Assembly: GCF_016545825.1 (NCBI RefSeq)
Contig: NC_052619.1
Coordinates: forward strand, 46,066,127 to 46,130,126
DNA length: 64,000 nucleotides
DNA from: Eucalyptus grandis
Lineage: Eukaryota > Streptophyta > Magnoliopsida > Myrtales > Myrtaceae
Direction: 5' to 3'
Shown: piece by piece, positions 1 through 12,072 of the stretch
Layout of the letters: each line of letters begins with the position of its first letter
Position numbering within the stretch: position 1 is the first letter of the stretch
Notes under the pieces: generated by a model
Told to the model about the DNA's origin: nothing
Databases searched by the model: none
The model's input: only the letters and a program-made list of their open reading frames with translations
Program-made: the position numbers and the translations under genes

Positions 1-385
1 GGTCGTGTAGGTGGGAAGATGGGGGTGGTTCGTTGAATGAATTCTTGAAAATGTGTCGCTGAAATGAACACGCAGGTCACGGTCACGTCAGGGATTACGA
101 ATTCGCTTTAGAGTTTTTTTCTCTTTTGTTTTTCCAGCGGAGTTAATAGGAAGAGATGACTTCGCCTGTGTGGTCAAAGAACGCAAATACCTGTTAATGG
201 CCATTGGCCCATCGCACCCTGTCCCTCACCGACAACGTTGCCCCACCTTCTCATTTCTCTCCTTAAAGTAGGCGCTAACACGAAAAGAATTACTTTCTCG
301 TGTTGGAAAACCTTAAGGAAAATGCAGGAAGCAAGGCCCGAATTAGAAACTCAACTAGCCCCATCGGTCAGTGAGTTATCATTAC

Positions 386-781
386 GGATGTAATCGAGTC
401 GACACGATTTAATACTCGCACTCAGTACTTGACTTGAGCTTAATTTCTCAAGCTCGAACTCTACTTGAGTAAGCTTTCAATAAGTTCAACCTCGACTCAA
501 CTTAACTTGATTGATCAATAAGTATTAATCAAAACTCGAGTAAGATTCAAACTCCAGCTCAATTTTTGAAAATGCATTGTTCTAATGATTTTTTTTCTAT
601 TAATCCATATTTATAAACATATACAAATATATAGATAAATAGTTACTTGGTTAGACTCACGAGCTAATGTTTGAGTGAGTACTCAAACTCAAGTCAGACT
701 TGAAAAGGATTGAGCCAAGTTTGAGTCATTCGTAAGTTGAACTCAAGTAGCTCCGGAGTAGTTCGACTCACTTACACTCCT
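386..781. mobile_element. hAT-like MITE (copy 1)
   Basis: A block of about 400 bp is rich in repeated GAGCTTGA/ACTCAAG-type words. Its two ends are imperfect inverted repeats: the left end reads GGATGTAATCGAGTCGA and the complement of the right end reads AGGAGTGTAAGTGAGTCGA. Such ends recall plant hAT-derived MITEs. No clear 8-bp target duplication was found, so the superfamily is tentative. The same element lies at 45890-46289 in the second copy. Confidence 0.5.
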
Positions 782-2906
782 AAATTGAAGTCATATCATC
801 TCAAATGCTATACTTGCGATTTCTAGCTGCTTTCCATGATTTGTACATGCAACATCCATCCTGTTGAATTTCGACTGTCATTTAAATACTCCATAACATG
901 AAACACAAACAATGCCAGGTACCGAAAGACTTCTTAGCAAAATTTGCATAACAATTGATGCAGCAAGTATAAATAGACGTTTAAATAAGTGGGCCGAATT
1001 CAAAACTCAGTATAATTTTCTGCCCCTTCTCTTAATATACCGATCTTGTAATTTGATTTGATTAAATACCCAACAATATTTTATATTCTTGAAAACACCA
1101 CTTTGCTGGAATCATTTCCTCTGAAATGCATAACCTAATAGTAAGAACACTTAATTTTCATGGTGGCACACTAGGTTTCCATTGTACCAGACACTTATTC
1201 TACCACTACTATATATTAATATTTTCATTTTTCCATTGAAACTAATAATCTCTCCAAGGACAATTGTTGCTTTGATTGTGGGGCCATAAGCTGGTCGGTT
1301 GGCCTCAATTGCAATAAATCCAAAAAGTGAGGGAAATAAATTGGACACCCACACAATACCCGGACAACGCATCCAATATGCACCTAAGTTTTCCTTCCCA
1401 AACTGACCAAACCGCGCTTTTCATTTATGTCTCCAACCTATCTCCTCCCTCTCTCCCTCTCTCATAGGTCAAATGACTCTATCTCTTGTCCCTTACGTCT
1501 AGGGTCGGCCAGCTTTCGCATTCGTTTACTTCATGAAAATACATAATTTAAAAAATATTCAGTCAATAAAATATATTTTCATTATTGATAATAATTTATT
1601 GATGGATGATGAAAATATCTTCACTCATTATTGTAAACGATATAAATGATTATTTTAAAGAAAATATTATCTAAATCATTCATTTTTCACGAAATAAAAG
1701 AAATTTTTAGAGTGTGAAAAATAGTCTATGTATTTTCATAAATTGATTATGTGGCGTTGCCATTTTGAAGAACTATCCGCTGAGCACTACTTTTTATGAC
1801 ATATTGAATCATATATCATGGACTTGCTGTTTACCTATGCTAAAGAATCAAGAAAACTATTATCGTAAGGACTTTGCGTAGTTCACCAACATATGATCAT
1901 CTAATTAGTCCATTTCTGTAACAACATAAAATATAACTTAGACTGAGCAATGTAAGACAAAAAGATGATTTGTAAGTTTGTCGAGATGAGGAGAAACAAG
2001 CTCTTGAAAACTCTCAGGCTGTGACCTAAACCCTAGATAACAAGTCTCTGGGGAATACATAGTGCCTAAATCGAACGCAAGACGTTCGAATAATAAGGCC
2101 CCGTGCTCCAAAAGCCAATTTTAATGGCCCTTAAGGGAACGCCTTAGGCACAAGATAGATATGATGCTTGGCATGTAATAAAAATCCCCTTTTTCCTTCA
2201 ACGAGGAATTAAAACGGAGAAGATTAGTCCGTTTTAGACAAATTTCTCGTAATAAAAAATTTATGTGATTTCAAGATTATATTTCTCTCACAAAGTCTTT
2301 CATTCAAAATTTGACACTTGTCTTCAAAAAATAAAAGAGGGTATTGATGGTTGGATTCACGTGTCAAACTTTGAGAGAAGAATGCATCCGACGAGGAAGA
2401 AATGTGAGCGGCCTGCAGATCATCCAACCCTAGCCATTATAGACCAGTTTGATTATATGGATTAATTGAAATACATACACATCAGCATTGAGTAATGAAG
2501 TTGCCAAAAAAAAAAAAAAAAAGAAAGAGAGAAAAAGAGAGAAAGAAAAGAGTCAAGCTAGGGTATTTTAATGGTCTTTTATCCTACTTAGTTCAACAAT
2601 CTCTTGCGCAGCCGCAGGTGGGGGCAAAGTTAAACTTGCGAGAGCATAAGAAGAGACTATTATTTTATACGATAATGTCGCAGTATATGAACCAAAATCC
2701 GCCAGTCAGTTGGCACATTTCATGAATACCAATTAAACAGTTCGTTGGTGGTAGTTGCATCCTCCCTCCAATCTCTGTCTCTCTCGCTTTAAATTCACTA
2801 CGTTTCTGCGAGTCTTTGCGAGGCAGAACTTATAACTCTTGTCCCTTCTTGTGTTTGTGGCGTGGAGCAATCGCAGCTTCATTGCTTGTGCTCGGATCCC
2901 TCTCCA

Positions 2907-4727
2907 ATGGCTGACAAAGAAAGCAAAAACAACCATGACCCTGGGGCGGTGTCGCCGTCTGCAAGAGTTTCTGTCGACCCTCAACCGGCGACGAGGCGAA
3001 GCACCCGCAATCTTCCCAACTTTCTCTTATCCGTCAAGCTCAAATATGTCAAGCTAGGTTACCACTACTTGATTTCCAACGCCATGTACATCTTCCCTCT
3101 TGCCGCTGCTCCTCGTGGCCTCGGCCCACTTGTCGACGCTCACCGCCGACGACCTCACCAACCTGTGGGACCAGCTCAAGTTTAACCTTGTTGCTGTTGT
3201 CCTCAGCTCGGCCTTCGTAGTCTTCCTCATCACCCTCCACTTCATGACCCGGCCGCGGCGGGTGTACCTGGTGGACTTTGCGTGCTACAAGCCCGAGCCG
3301 GCCCAGAAGTGCACACGGGAGGTGTTCATGGAGCGTTCCGCCCTCACGGGGAACTTCACGGCAGAGAACCTCACGTTCCAGAGGAAGATCCTCGAGCGGG
3401 CGGGGCTGGGCCAGGACACGTACCTGCCCGACGCCGTGATGCGGGTCCTGCCCAACCCGTGCATGGCCGAGGCGAGGAAAGAGGCCGAGACCGTGATGTT
3501 TGGGGCGATCGACCAGCTGCTGGCGAAGACCGGGGTCAAGCCCAAGGACATCGGGATCTTGGTGGTGAATTGTAGCTTGTTTAATCCCACACCATCACTC
3601 TCTGCCATGGTGGTGAATCACTACAAGCTCAGAGGCAACATTCTGAGCTATAATCTTGGTGGGATGGGTTGCAGTGCAGGCTTGATCTCCATAGATTTGG
3701 CCAAACAGCTCTTGCAGGTAGGTTCCGATAACCGAATTTCTCTAGACGTGACATGAAATGAATGTATTTGCTAAAGATCTATTTTCAGCAACAGTGGACC
3801 AAATGAAAATCCCCGATAATGATTCGAATTGCTTGACTGAAAACACTATATGAAGTGAAGTAATTCCTCCTCTCTAAACTGGACACAAATAAAATCACCC
3901 AACTCAAGTAGCTTCTTATTGACATTTTTTTCTTTTCAATTGTCATGAGCAGGTGCAACCCAACTCTTATGCTCTTGTAGTGAGCATGGAGAACATCACC
4001 CTCAACTGGTACTTCGGCAATGACCGGGCGTGCTCCTCTCGAACTGTCTCTTCCGGATGGGTGGGGCCGCGATCCTCCTGTCGAACCGATCCTCCGACAG
4101 ACGACTTTCCAAGTACCAGCTCGTCCACACTGTTCGCACCCACAAGGGCGCGGATGACAAATGCTACGGCTGCGTCTTCCAGCGGGAGGATGACACCAAG
4201 CGGATTGGGGTCTCGCTCTCGAAGGACCTGATGGCCGTGGCCGGGGGCCCTCAAGACCAACATCACCACGCTCGGCCCTCTAGTCCTTCCCATGTCCGAG
4301 CAGCTCCTGTTCTTCGTCACTCTAGTGGCCAGAAAGTGCTCCAGATGAAGATCAAGCCTTACATTCCGGACTTCAAGCTGGCCTTTGAGCACTTCTGCAT
4401 CCACGCCGGAGGCAGGGGCGGTGCTTGACGAGCTCGAGAAGAGCCTCAATTGACCGAGCATCACATGGAGCCCTCGAGAATGACCCTATACAGATTCGGG
4501 AACACTTCAAGCAGTTCCTTGTGGTATGAGCTGGCTTACTCCGAGGCCAAAGGGAGGATCAGGAAGGGCGATAGGACGTGGCAGATCGCGTTCGGATCTG
4601 GGTTCAAGTGCAACAGCGCTGTGTGGCAGGCGCTGAGGACAATCGACCCGGCGAAGGAGAAGAACCCTTGGATGGATGAGATTGACAAGTTCCCTGTTGA
4701 TGTCCCAAAGTGGCATCCATTAGTTAA
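2907..4727 (+). pseudogene. 3-ketoacyl-CoA synthase, copy 1, broken frames
   Basis: This is the same gene as the intact KCS at 48384-50208, with an equivalent start (2907), intron (3718-3952) and stop position (about 4727). Relative to that copy it has an extra base near 3095 in the first membrane segment, a lost base near 4028, lost bases near 4245, an extra G near 4413, a lost G near 4446 and a lost A near 4710. Each breaks or shifts the frame, so no full-length protein is encoded as written. The catalytic regions are still recognisable in pieces. Because nearly all changes are one-base indels, several next to homopolymers, sequencing error at a contig end explains them better than decay. 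If the bases are real, it is a pseudogene. Confidence 0.85.
3761..3879. repeat. Inverted-repeat arm inside KCS intron (copy 1)
   Basis: About 118 bases of the KCS intron are the reverse complement of 5048-5166, downstream of the gene, with few mismatches. The same relation is present in the second copy (49237-49354 against 50532-50648). Confidence 0.9.
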
Positions 4728-5031
4728 AAGTCCTCAAGAATCATGCATGTCTTCATCTTTCAGGGAACAGAAAGGGAGAGAGATTTCACTGGGGGAATCA
4801 TTACACAGTAGAAGTCAATTCAATCTCTCAGTACATTTGTTAGAGAAGTTGAAGCCTGATTGATTCTTTTTGTATTATGTCTATTGAGAGGGTGTGTCTG
4901 ATTTGTGTCTTTGAGGGTTGGTTTATAAGCATTTGCTGTTTTTAGCTCTACTCATAGTGATAGAGCACATTCATATTCAAGATCACTTCATTTATGTAGC
5001 TATGATCTCCCAACTGCTTTTGCCTTCCTTT

Positions 5032-5232
5032 CATAAAACAACAGTTTGTTAGAGAGGAGGAATTACTTCACTTTCATATAGTGTTTTCAGTCAAGCAATT
5101 CGAATCATTATCGGGGATTTTCATTTGGTCCACTGTTGCTGAAAATAGATCTTTAGCAATTACATTAGCTAAAATCGAAATGAAAAATGATTGAGAGACG
5201 ATTTTTAATGTACTATAAAACAACAGTTTGTT
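5032..5232. repeat. Inverted copy of KCS intron in a repeat-flanked insertion (copy 1)
   Basis: An insertion of about 165 bp is bounded by an 18-base direct repeat, ATAAAACAACAGTTTGTT, at 5033-5050 and 5215-5232. Its first roughly 115 bases are the inverted copy of the KCS intron arm at 3761-3879. The bounding repeat resembles a long target duplication or the footprint of repair synthesis. Confidence 0.85.
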
Positions 5233-5501
5233 TATTATGGACCACAAACACCAAATGACAAATAAATATAAATTGTTATGGGGCTCATTTCTTCAAAAAT
5301 TTGTGGCTCATGACAAATTTTTATTCTCATAAAAGCCAAAAGATTGTTGTGCTAGCAAAGCCCAATCAAAATTTGTCCAAGCATGTTACAAGTAGTCCTT
5401 GAACTCTTGACTATTCAAATTTCTAGACACCTAGCCTCAAAGAAGGAACAATAGGAAAATCTCTCTAAGTAACTAGTTTTATGATTGCCGGAGCAAGATG
5501 G

Positions 5502-5930
5502 GATAATTACAAAAAGTCATAAAACATGTTGTATGTATGATAATTTAGTTATAAACTTTTCAATTTGACCAATTTAATTTTATATATTTCGATGATTTGC
5601 TAATGTAATTTGTTCGGCTAAATTTGGCCGTAAAACAACAATATTGATGTCAATCATCCCACATAGGGCCCTTGTCAAATTTGGGAAGTGCTGCCTTGCT
5701 CATGTTCAGCGAGGCCGCAAGACCTCACCTAGGGCCTTGCCATGTAAATCAACTAGCATTTATATTATCAATTTCCGGCCAAAATTTGCCAAAATGACTA
5801 CATTGACAAATTGTCGAGAATAATTATATCGGCCAGATTGTCAAAAATGTTTTTAACTAAATTAATCAAATTGAAAGATTTATGATTGAACTGACATCCG
5901 TATAATAAATTTAAGATTTTTTTAAATAAT
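5502..5930. mobile_element. Terminal-inverted-repeat element (copy 1)
   Basis: The first and last 80 or so bases are imperfect inverted repeats, with AT-rich arms and a central block containing GGGCCCTTG and GCCTTGCC words. No coding capacity and no clear target duplication are visible. It is likely a nonautonomous DNA element. The copy in the second duplicate is at 50982-51412. Confidence 0.55.
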
Positions 5931-8218
5931 TTTGTCAAAGAAATTGCTAATCAAATGCATGAAACATTGTGAATCTCGACATTACTAAAATGATCGTGTG
6001 ACATTAATAGCTGCTCTTTCTTGTTTAGTCATTACCCTGTTCGTCTATTGAGGGTAGGTGGGGTTTGGCCGAGGGGAGGAAAGGACCTGTGGTTGTGCTT
6101 GGTAGGAATTTTCGTCAGCCCTTAATTTTATTTCATCTGCCGATACATAGGTCAACTTTCAATAGGGAAATATATGCACGGACGGATGGTTTGGTGAAAA
6201 ACTTCGGTCCGAGATAATGACTTTCGTTTAGATTGAGGTTTGAGTGTCTTGTTAGGCTACACGAGTGGTTTTCGAGGTTACACCTCCTTCAAAGAATCGA
6301 AGTCTTCTTGACCACACCGGATCTTCGAGGCCAAAAATACATGCCTTAAGTCCTATGTTGGTCAATGGAGGCCTTCTATAATTTCTCAATAATTCTTTTT
6401 CCGTTTCTCAAAGGATCAATAGCTATTGGATCTTCGAAGTGGTCCAAAGGTACCAATCGGCCAGAAAGTCATAATCAGTAATGAAATTTCAATTAATTAT
6501 CAGCAAAACGTCCTAAAAAAATTATGAAAACCCTAGCCTTTGTCTTTATTCTGTCTCCGCCTTTTCTCATTCTCTTTGTCAAATTTCTCACATTTTACGA
6601 AATCTCATACCCCTACCGCGACCGCCACGCCACGACCTTGGCACCACTATAAAGAAAATATTAGGTACAAGTCTGATGTCAATTTAGCAAAAATTAATCC
6701 ATTCATTTTGCCAAACGTGGCTACACGTGGGCCCACCATCAGTCACGGCCTCCCCCTCTCTCCCCCTACCCTCACCGTCTCGCACCTCTCTTCTCGTCCT
6801 TGTCTCTCCTCTGCTACACTCGCTTTCATTTTCTTTTGTCTTTTTTCTCCGCCCCACGGCTGTGGAGCTCGAGCCACAAGGCTCCCAGCTGCCATGGTCA
6901 CAAAGCTCGATCTCGAGTAACCGAGTCGCAAACTCTGAATACGGCAACCAACGTGAGCTCAAAGCTAAGCGACCATGACTACTTTGACCTCAAGCTCTAG
7001 GCTCAAGTCCCGATTTGTGTCCACGAGTGTTTCACTTTAGCAGCCATGGATGGAAGTTCGAAGTCGGGTCACCATGGCCACAAGCTCGAAGCTCAAGTGG
7101 CCATTGCCACGAGCTTGAGGCTGAGCTTGAGGCTCGTGCGGCAAAGGCAACCCCAAGCTCTGGGTTTGAAGTTGAGCTCCATGGCCGAAGTAGCCAGGAG
7201 ACTCGCCCTCGGGCTTGGGCTCTAGCCATGATGCACGTAAGGGAAAAGAAGAAAACAAGTGCTAAACAAAGAAGATTGAGGGATGGGGAAGATCAGGAAA
7301 AAGGCATGTGTCGCGTTGCGAATGTAACTAGTATTAGCTGAATTTATGCCATTTGGGTACCTAATATCTCCCTCCATGTTATGACGCGTTACGATTTACA
7401 TTTTTTTGTAATATGTTTTCAAGCTGTCACATTGGATAAAGCAACTGCGAGATGTTTATCAATCACTGTATAAAAGCTACAGCACTCTTTTCCAAAGCTC
7501 AAATTTCTAAGAAAGTATTACCAAAGAATGCCTTGGTAGATCAGATTGCGAATTGGTGTCGTTGTTCATGATCGCAATGCTTGGTCAAGATAAAATATAA
7601 TGCTCTATTCTTTGAATTTGTGTAATTCCGAAATTCTAGGTTGTATAGCCTGTATAGGATGTTGAATGGGATTATTTTGTAATCTGTGATTTAGGCTTGG
7701 CTCAATTACCGATTCATGTTTGGTCCGGTCCGGACAAAAATATTCTGCTTCAGCCTTCATTTCCCATGAGCCGCAACGGTATGGGATATAAGGACTTCAC
7801 TATGCTTAACAACATAGCTACTCAGAGAAAAGTGTCTTATCAAGATTAGGCACCGCAGGTGCTCATGCAGACATACACATTCACATTAGATATCTGAAAA
7901 CTAAACATGAGAATTAACCAAGGATGTGGCATCAGAACAAAGCCAGTAATGTAGACAATTAGACATGAGAACTCAGCCGACTTCAATGCACAGCATATCG
8001 CTAGACAAAGCATGTGCTCATTAGCAAGGGCATTGTGAAGCAACCAAGGATGCGGCATCAGAATATGCTACCAATCATTGACTACTGTTTAGTTTAAATA
8101 TAAGCGCTACTACTTACCTACAACCAAAGCTCAGGTGAGCTAGCATATACCTGGCCTTTACTATCCTATCTGTCGCGTCATCAAGCCACACAGCTATACT
8201 GCAAAATGAGGGTTAAAC
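5931..8218. other. Intergenic DNA between KCS and LFR (copy 1)
   Basis: I see no supportable gene here. A GC-richer stretch at about 6690-7340 is open in several frames on both strands at once, with repeated CTCGAGC and CCATGG words; no frame resembles a known protein. The corresponding 52180-52800 in the other copy differs by indels that change every one of those frames, which argues against coding. The 3' flank of LFR occupies the right end. Confidence 0.6.
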
Positions 8219-9427
8219 TTACATGCCCCATATTCCACGAGCCGCCACCATTTTGTTTTTGGTCTTGCCGTAAGCTCATATAATATCCTTGCAAATGTAT
8301 CTGAATGCCTGGCATCTGAAAAAGTATCTCTGCAAAGCATTCTCATAAGCTAGCAGAAGGGGCCTGTTCTGTGGCTCGGACACAAGGCTTTCCAGAATCA
8401 TTGCGGCTTTCCTGCAAATCTCTGGCACTGGATGTGGTGTCTTTATCACTTTAAGCAGTCGATCAATGGCCCTGTAGATTATATTCGTTTTGAGAGCCAT
8501 AGATAATGTAAGGTGCCATTATTAAGATTTTCTGATGTGTCTCATGAAAGGAGACATAGAGTTTACCATCGCTCACCGGCAGCTTCAATCTGCAGTCCAT
8601 ATTAACTTCAGCAAGATTATACAGAGCACCAAACAGCAGCTGCTTGCATCATGTGTTGGTAAGCTCATGAGATCCACCATACGCTTATGTATCTGCAAGT
8701 TTAATTTCCAAACAGATAAAAAGTTTGGTCTATATGGATAGTACAATTAATCACAATATAAGGTAGAGAATAGAGCAGACAAAGTCTCATCAACCTGAGG
8801 AACAGAGGGAAGAAGAAAGGTTCATTATCGGGTTTATAATTAAACGGCCAATCAGTTCAGCAGCTCCCACAATGCCAAGCTCTGACAGGAGATTCCAGCA
8901 TCCCCAAAATGGCTTGAACTGCACGCTTTTCTCTGTTTGACAAAACAAAATTAGAAACAATTGAACAAAATTTACATAAAGAACATAGAAAAAGAAAAGG
9001 CTGGGAAAAGTGCTCTCACGTTATTTTGATGAATGAAGGCTTATTTGAGCTAAAAATCCGAAGATCAAGCAAAGGAGCCAAATTCACAATGGTATCTCAA
9101 GGGCATTGACAGTTCTTCGTCCTCTGCACATAGTGTAAAGTTCTTAAGGTTTTAAAACAGATAAGTAAAATAAATAACTGAATGGAGGAGAAATATGCAA
9201 AAACAAATCTAGTTTTCAAAGAGTTAAGACGAGACATCAATAAGAAACAAGGCAACTAAAAGCAAAAACACGCTAGCATGTATAAATATAAACTTATGCA
9301 TAAAAGGAACTTGGACATAACGATCCATCAAGTCCTTCAGCTCCAACATATTCACAAAAGCAATTGTCTCATATACTTGCACATGGTCATGAATTGCAAT
9401 GATTGAGATGGCGCAATAAATTTCAGA
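8219..9427 (-). pseudogene. LFR: LFR, 3' exons only, copy 1 (cut by gap)
   Basis: This holds the counterparts of the last four coding exons of the LFR gene found complete at 53712-58146. The final exon (8219-8471) is three single bases shorter than its twin, which breaks the frame at the YENAFAEILF region. The next exon upstream (about 8565-8691) and the one near 9021-9125 also carry indels and substitutions. The sequence stops at 9427, within the intron that separates coding exons 4 and 5. It is best read as an unpolished duplicate of a contig end, not as a second gene. Confidence 0.85.
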
Positions 9428-9527
9428 NNNNNNNNNNNNNNNNNNNNNNNNNNNNNNNNNNNNNNNNNNNNNNNNNNNNNNNNNNNNNNNNNNNNNNNNN
9501 NNNNNNNNNNNNNNNNNNNNNNNNNNN
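9428..9527. other. Assembly gap of 100 N
   Basis: There are exactly 100 unknown bases, a conventional fixed-size scaffold gap. The duplicated segment ends at its left side and sequence not otherwise present in the window starts at its right side. Confidence 0.99.
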
Positions 9528-12072
9528 GCAAAGAAAGGGGAAATTAGAGTTTATACCTTTCATTGTGACTCAGAGTGAAATGGAAAGGATGGGCAATTAG
9601 AGGTTAGGTTTTTAGTTTGCAATGATAAAATTAAAAATATATATAACTATCCAGTCCGGGGGGTCGCGTGGGTGGGTCCACACTTGGACCGGAAACGGGA
9701 TCGGTATTCACCAGTTCCATTTTTTAGGAACCAAGAAGTGCCTAGAACTCGTAAGTTTGGTCCAATTTCTAATTCGATCTGATTTTTTTTCTTACTCACA
9801 AGGTCTATGTATCGGCTTAACTCCAAATGAAGGAGCTTGGTAAGCTCAGAGAAAATATCCCGAGCATGAAGAGGGTAGAAGAGAAGATGGTCTCTGCCTA
9901 TGGTAAGAGAAATAGTCCAAGATTTTTTGTGGAAAAACAAAGTATATATATATGTAAATTTTGAGAACACACGTCGATCATCAATATAAACATATTGATA
10001 TGTTCTTGCATCGAGATGATTAATTGAAGATGTCAATTTTTCTTTTCTAAAAAGATAGAAAAGTTGGGTGAGCATTAACAACCTGAATAATATCGAGTTA
10101 GCGCAACGGAACAAAACGATCTCCTCTCTTGTGCAAACCTTTAAGAAACAATATAATATAGCAATATAATACCGAGCATGTAGATACAAGGTAATTTTTT
10201 GCATAAAAAACTTCCTTGACATGAGGAGATAAAAACCACAAGACTAAAGTCCACCTAAAAATCTTCACTATCAACAAAAATGGATGAACAAAGTTCTTCT
10301 CTAAAAATGCTAGAGGTACATAGCCATAAAGACATCAAGATCAAGGATAAATCTCACAAGAAATGCAAGTTCGGTAAAACCCATGAAAAATTTGATGTAG
10401 GGAGCTTGAAGTGACAATCAAATTGATTAGAATCAAGAAGAATGTATCATGAGCACCCTAACAAAATTTTAGCTCAATCAAGCCACAAATCGACTTCCGA
10501 ACTTCAGCTTGTTGCAAATTATATATTGTCCTCAACACATATTTCCTGCTCTCTCTGGCTCTCTTGTTATTGCCTCTTAACTAGGGTTGTGTAAAAGAAT
10601 TAGGAACCGCTCAACCCGCTAGGAATCGGACCAACCTCAATTGGAATTGGCGATTCTTATGGGGCAGGTCCGGTTCCCAATTCCAATTTAGTGAAATTGG
10701 TGAGTATTGGTTCAATTCCTCTTTTTAAGCGTGGAATTGCTCGTTTATCCATTTGAGCCGGACCGGTATATATATTTAAAAAAAGAAATTCCATATCAAA
10801 TACTTAATTGTTTTGTAGTTTTTAACAATACACATGCGCGCACGCACTCACATGCATTTTTGTAGTTATTAGACATTATTGACTAATTTTATTTCTTTGG
10901 TGTATAATAGGATTAATCCCTTACTCTTTTTCTTTTCATTCTTATAATCCATTTACTTGCTCTCTTAACCAAAAATTAAAATAGAGAGGAAGGAGAGAAC
11001 CAATTGGATATGTCTATAAGAGCCAACGGCTCGTTTTAAGAATATAATTAGGTCTTTTATTAGCCATTCTCATGATTAAATTATGTTGATGTTAAAAAAA
11101 GATGAATCAAACGATTAATATTTTAATTTTTATGGAGGTTAGGACTTTTAACGTGAAGTCTAATTCTCCGCTTGTTTCCGGTGTTGAGAATCCTTTAAAA
11201 GATCATACCATGACCTTGGAAGAAATTAAGTTTTTAGTTAACGAGTACTGTTTAGTCATTTTGCTTTATACTTTTCAATTTTTAATCAAAATCAATGGCT
11301 TGCAATTTAATCTGAATATAAGGCCGAACAAGCTTTATAGGGATTGAGGACCAATTCTATAAACCCACCTAAGAATTGCACACCCACCTAGGAACTGCAT
11401 TTGACTGACGGTTTGGGTGGATCCTTAGAACCAACGAACTAGTTTTGGTTTCAATTTTTTAAAACCGGTCCTTAGTGAATGGTTCTAGGTTCCAAGATGG
11501 GAACCATCAACTTGATCATGCTCACCCCTACAGTCTGAGCGAACATTTTTTGTGGCTACTATACAAAAGATAATGAAAGATTCTTTTTCTTCATATGAAT
11601 TAGGCCATATTCATATGGGCTCAAGCCTTTATATTTGTAATTCATTGAGGTTCCTCCGGCCAACAAAAAGATGGGAGCTTGATCGATTTTAGTATTGTGG
11701 AAAGGCCTTCATCTTTATTTGTCTAGGCCAAATAGCCAAAATATACACAAAAGTCATTGACAGCACAATACTGAAATCTCTAATCGGAGCAGGAACCGAA
11801 AGAGCAATTTTGCCCGAGGGTTATGTACAAGACCATTACATGTTCCTCTCCAGCATTAGTTCAAACCCATCCCGTTCCCTTCTCTTACAATCAAACAATG
11901 TACCAATGACTATACCAGGGCTTACGTCGATACGAACGCCATCACGTTCTTGCCTCTTTCCAGTTAATATCCTACAACCCGAACTCTTCTGCCTATTTCA
12001 GAATAAAATGTCATGCTATATCACGTCGGGAATAACAGTCGTCCATCTCGCATCTCATCCCTCGGATCTCGA
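9528..12072. other. Intergenic repeat-rich DNA
   Basis: No gene can be supported here. About 10585-11535 looks like a decayed dispersed element: both ends hold rewritten versions of 'ggaaccg...ggttcc' text, with ends reading CTAGGGTTGTG and, complemented, GTAGGGGTGAGC, which may be short terminal inverted repeats. The last few hundred bases would be the 3' region of the CIPK gene. Confidence 0.5.

Larger units (their letters stand above)
1..9427. repeat. 9.4 kb duplication, copy 1 (ends at gap)
   Basis: This segment matches 45507-54933 along its whole length, in the same orientation, with scattered substitutions and many single-base indels; both copies happen to span 9427 bases. It includes a KCS gene, flanking intergenic DNA and the last four exons of LFR. 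It runs off the left window edge and stops exactly at the N gap, inside an LFR intron. Coding differences are almost all frame-breaking one-base gains or losses in this copy. I infer an assembly overlap (alternative haplotype or poorly polished contig end) rather than a true duplication. Confidence 0.95.

Noticed and set aside
2495..3245. Several short overlapping frames upstream of and over the first KCS exon on both strands
   Set aside because: They are shadows of the KCS exon or low-complexity A/K-rich text, and the other copy shows the same without conservation.
6540..7341. A cluster of overlapping frames on both strands that could suggest a small gene
   Set aside because: The equivalent region in the other copy (52180-52800) has indels that change each frame, and no domain or splice structure is visible.
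9647..10222. 191-codon open frame on the minus strand
   Set aside because: AT-rich composition, no recognisable domain, overlaps repeat-like text.
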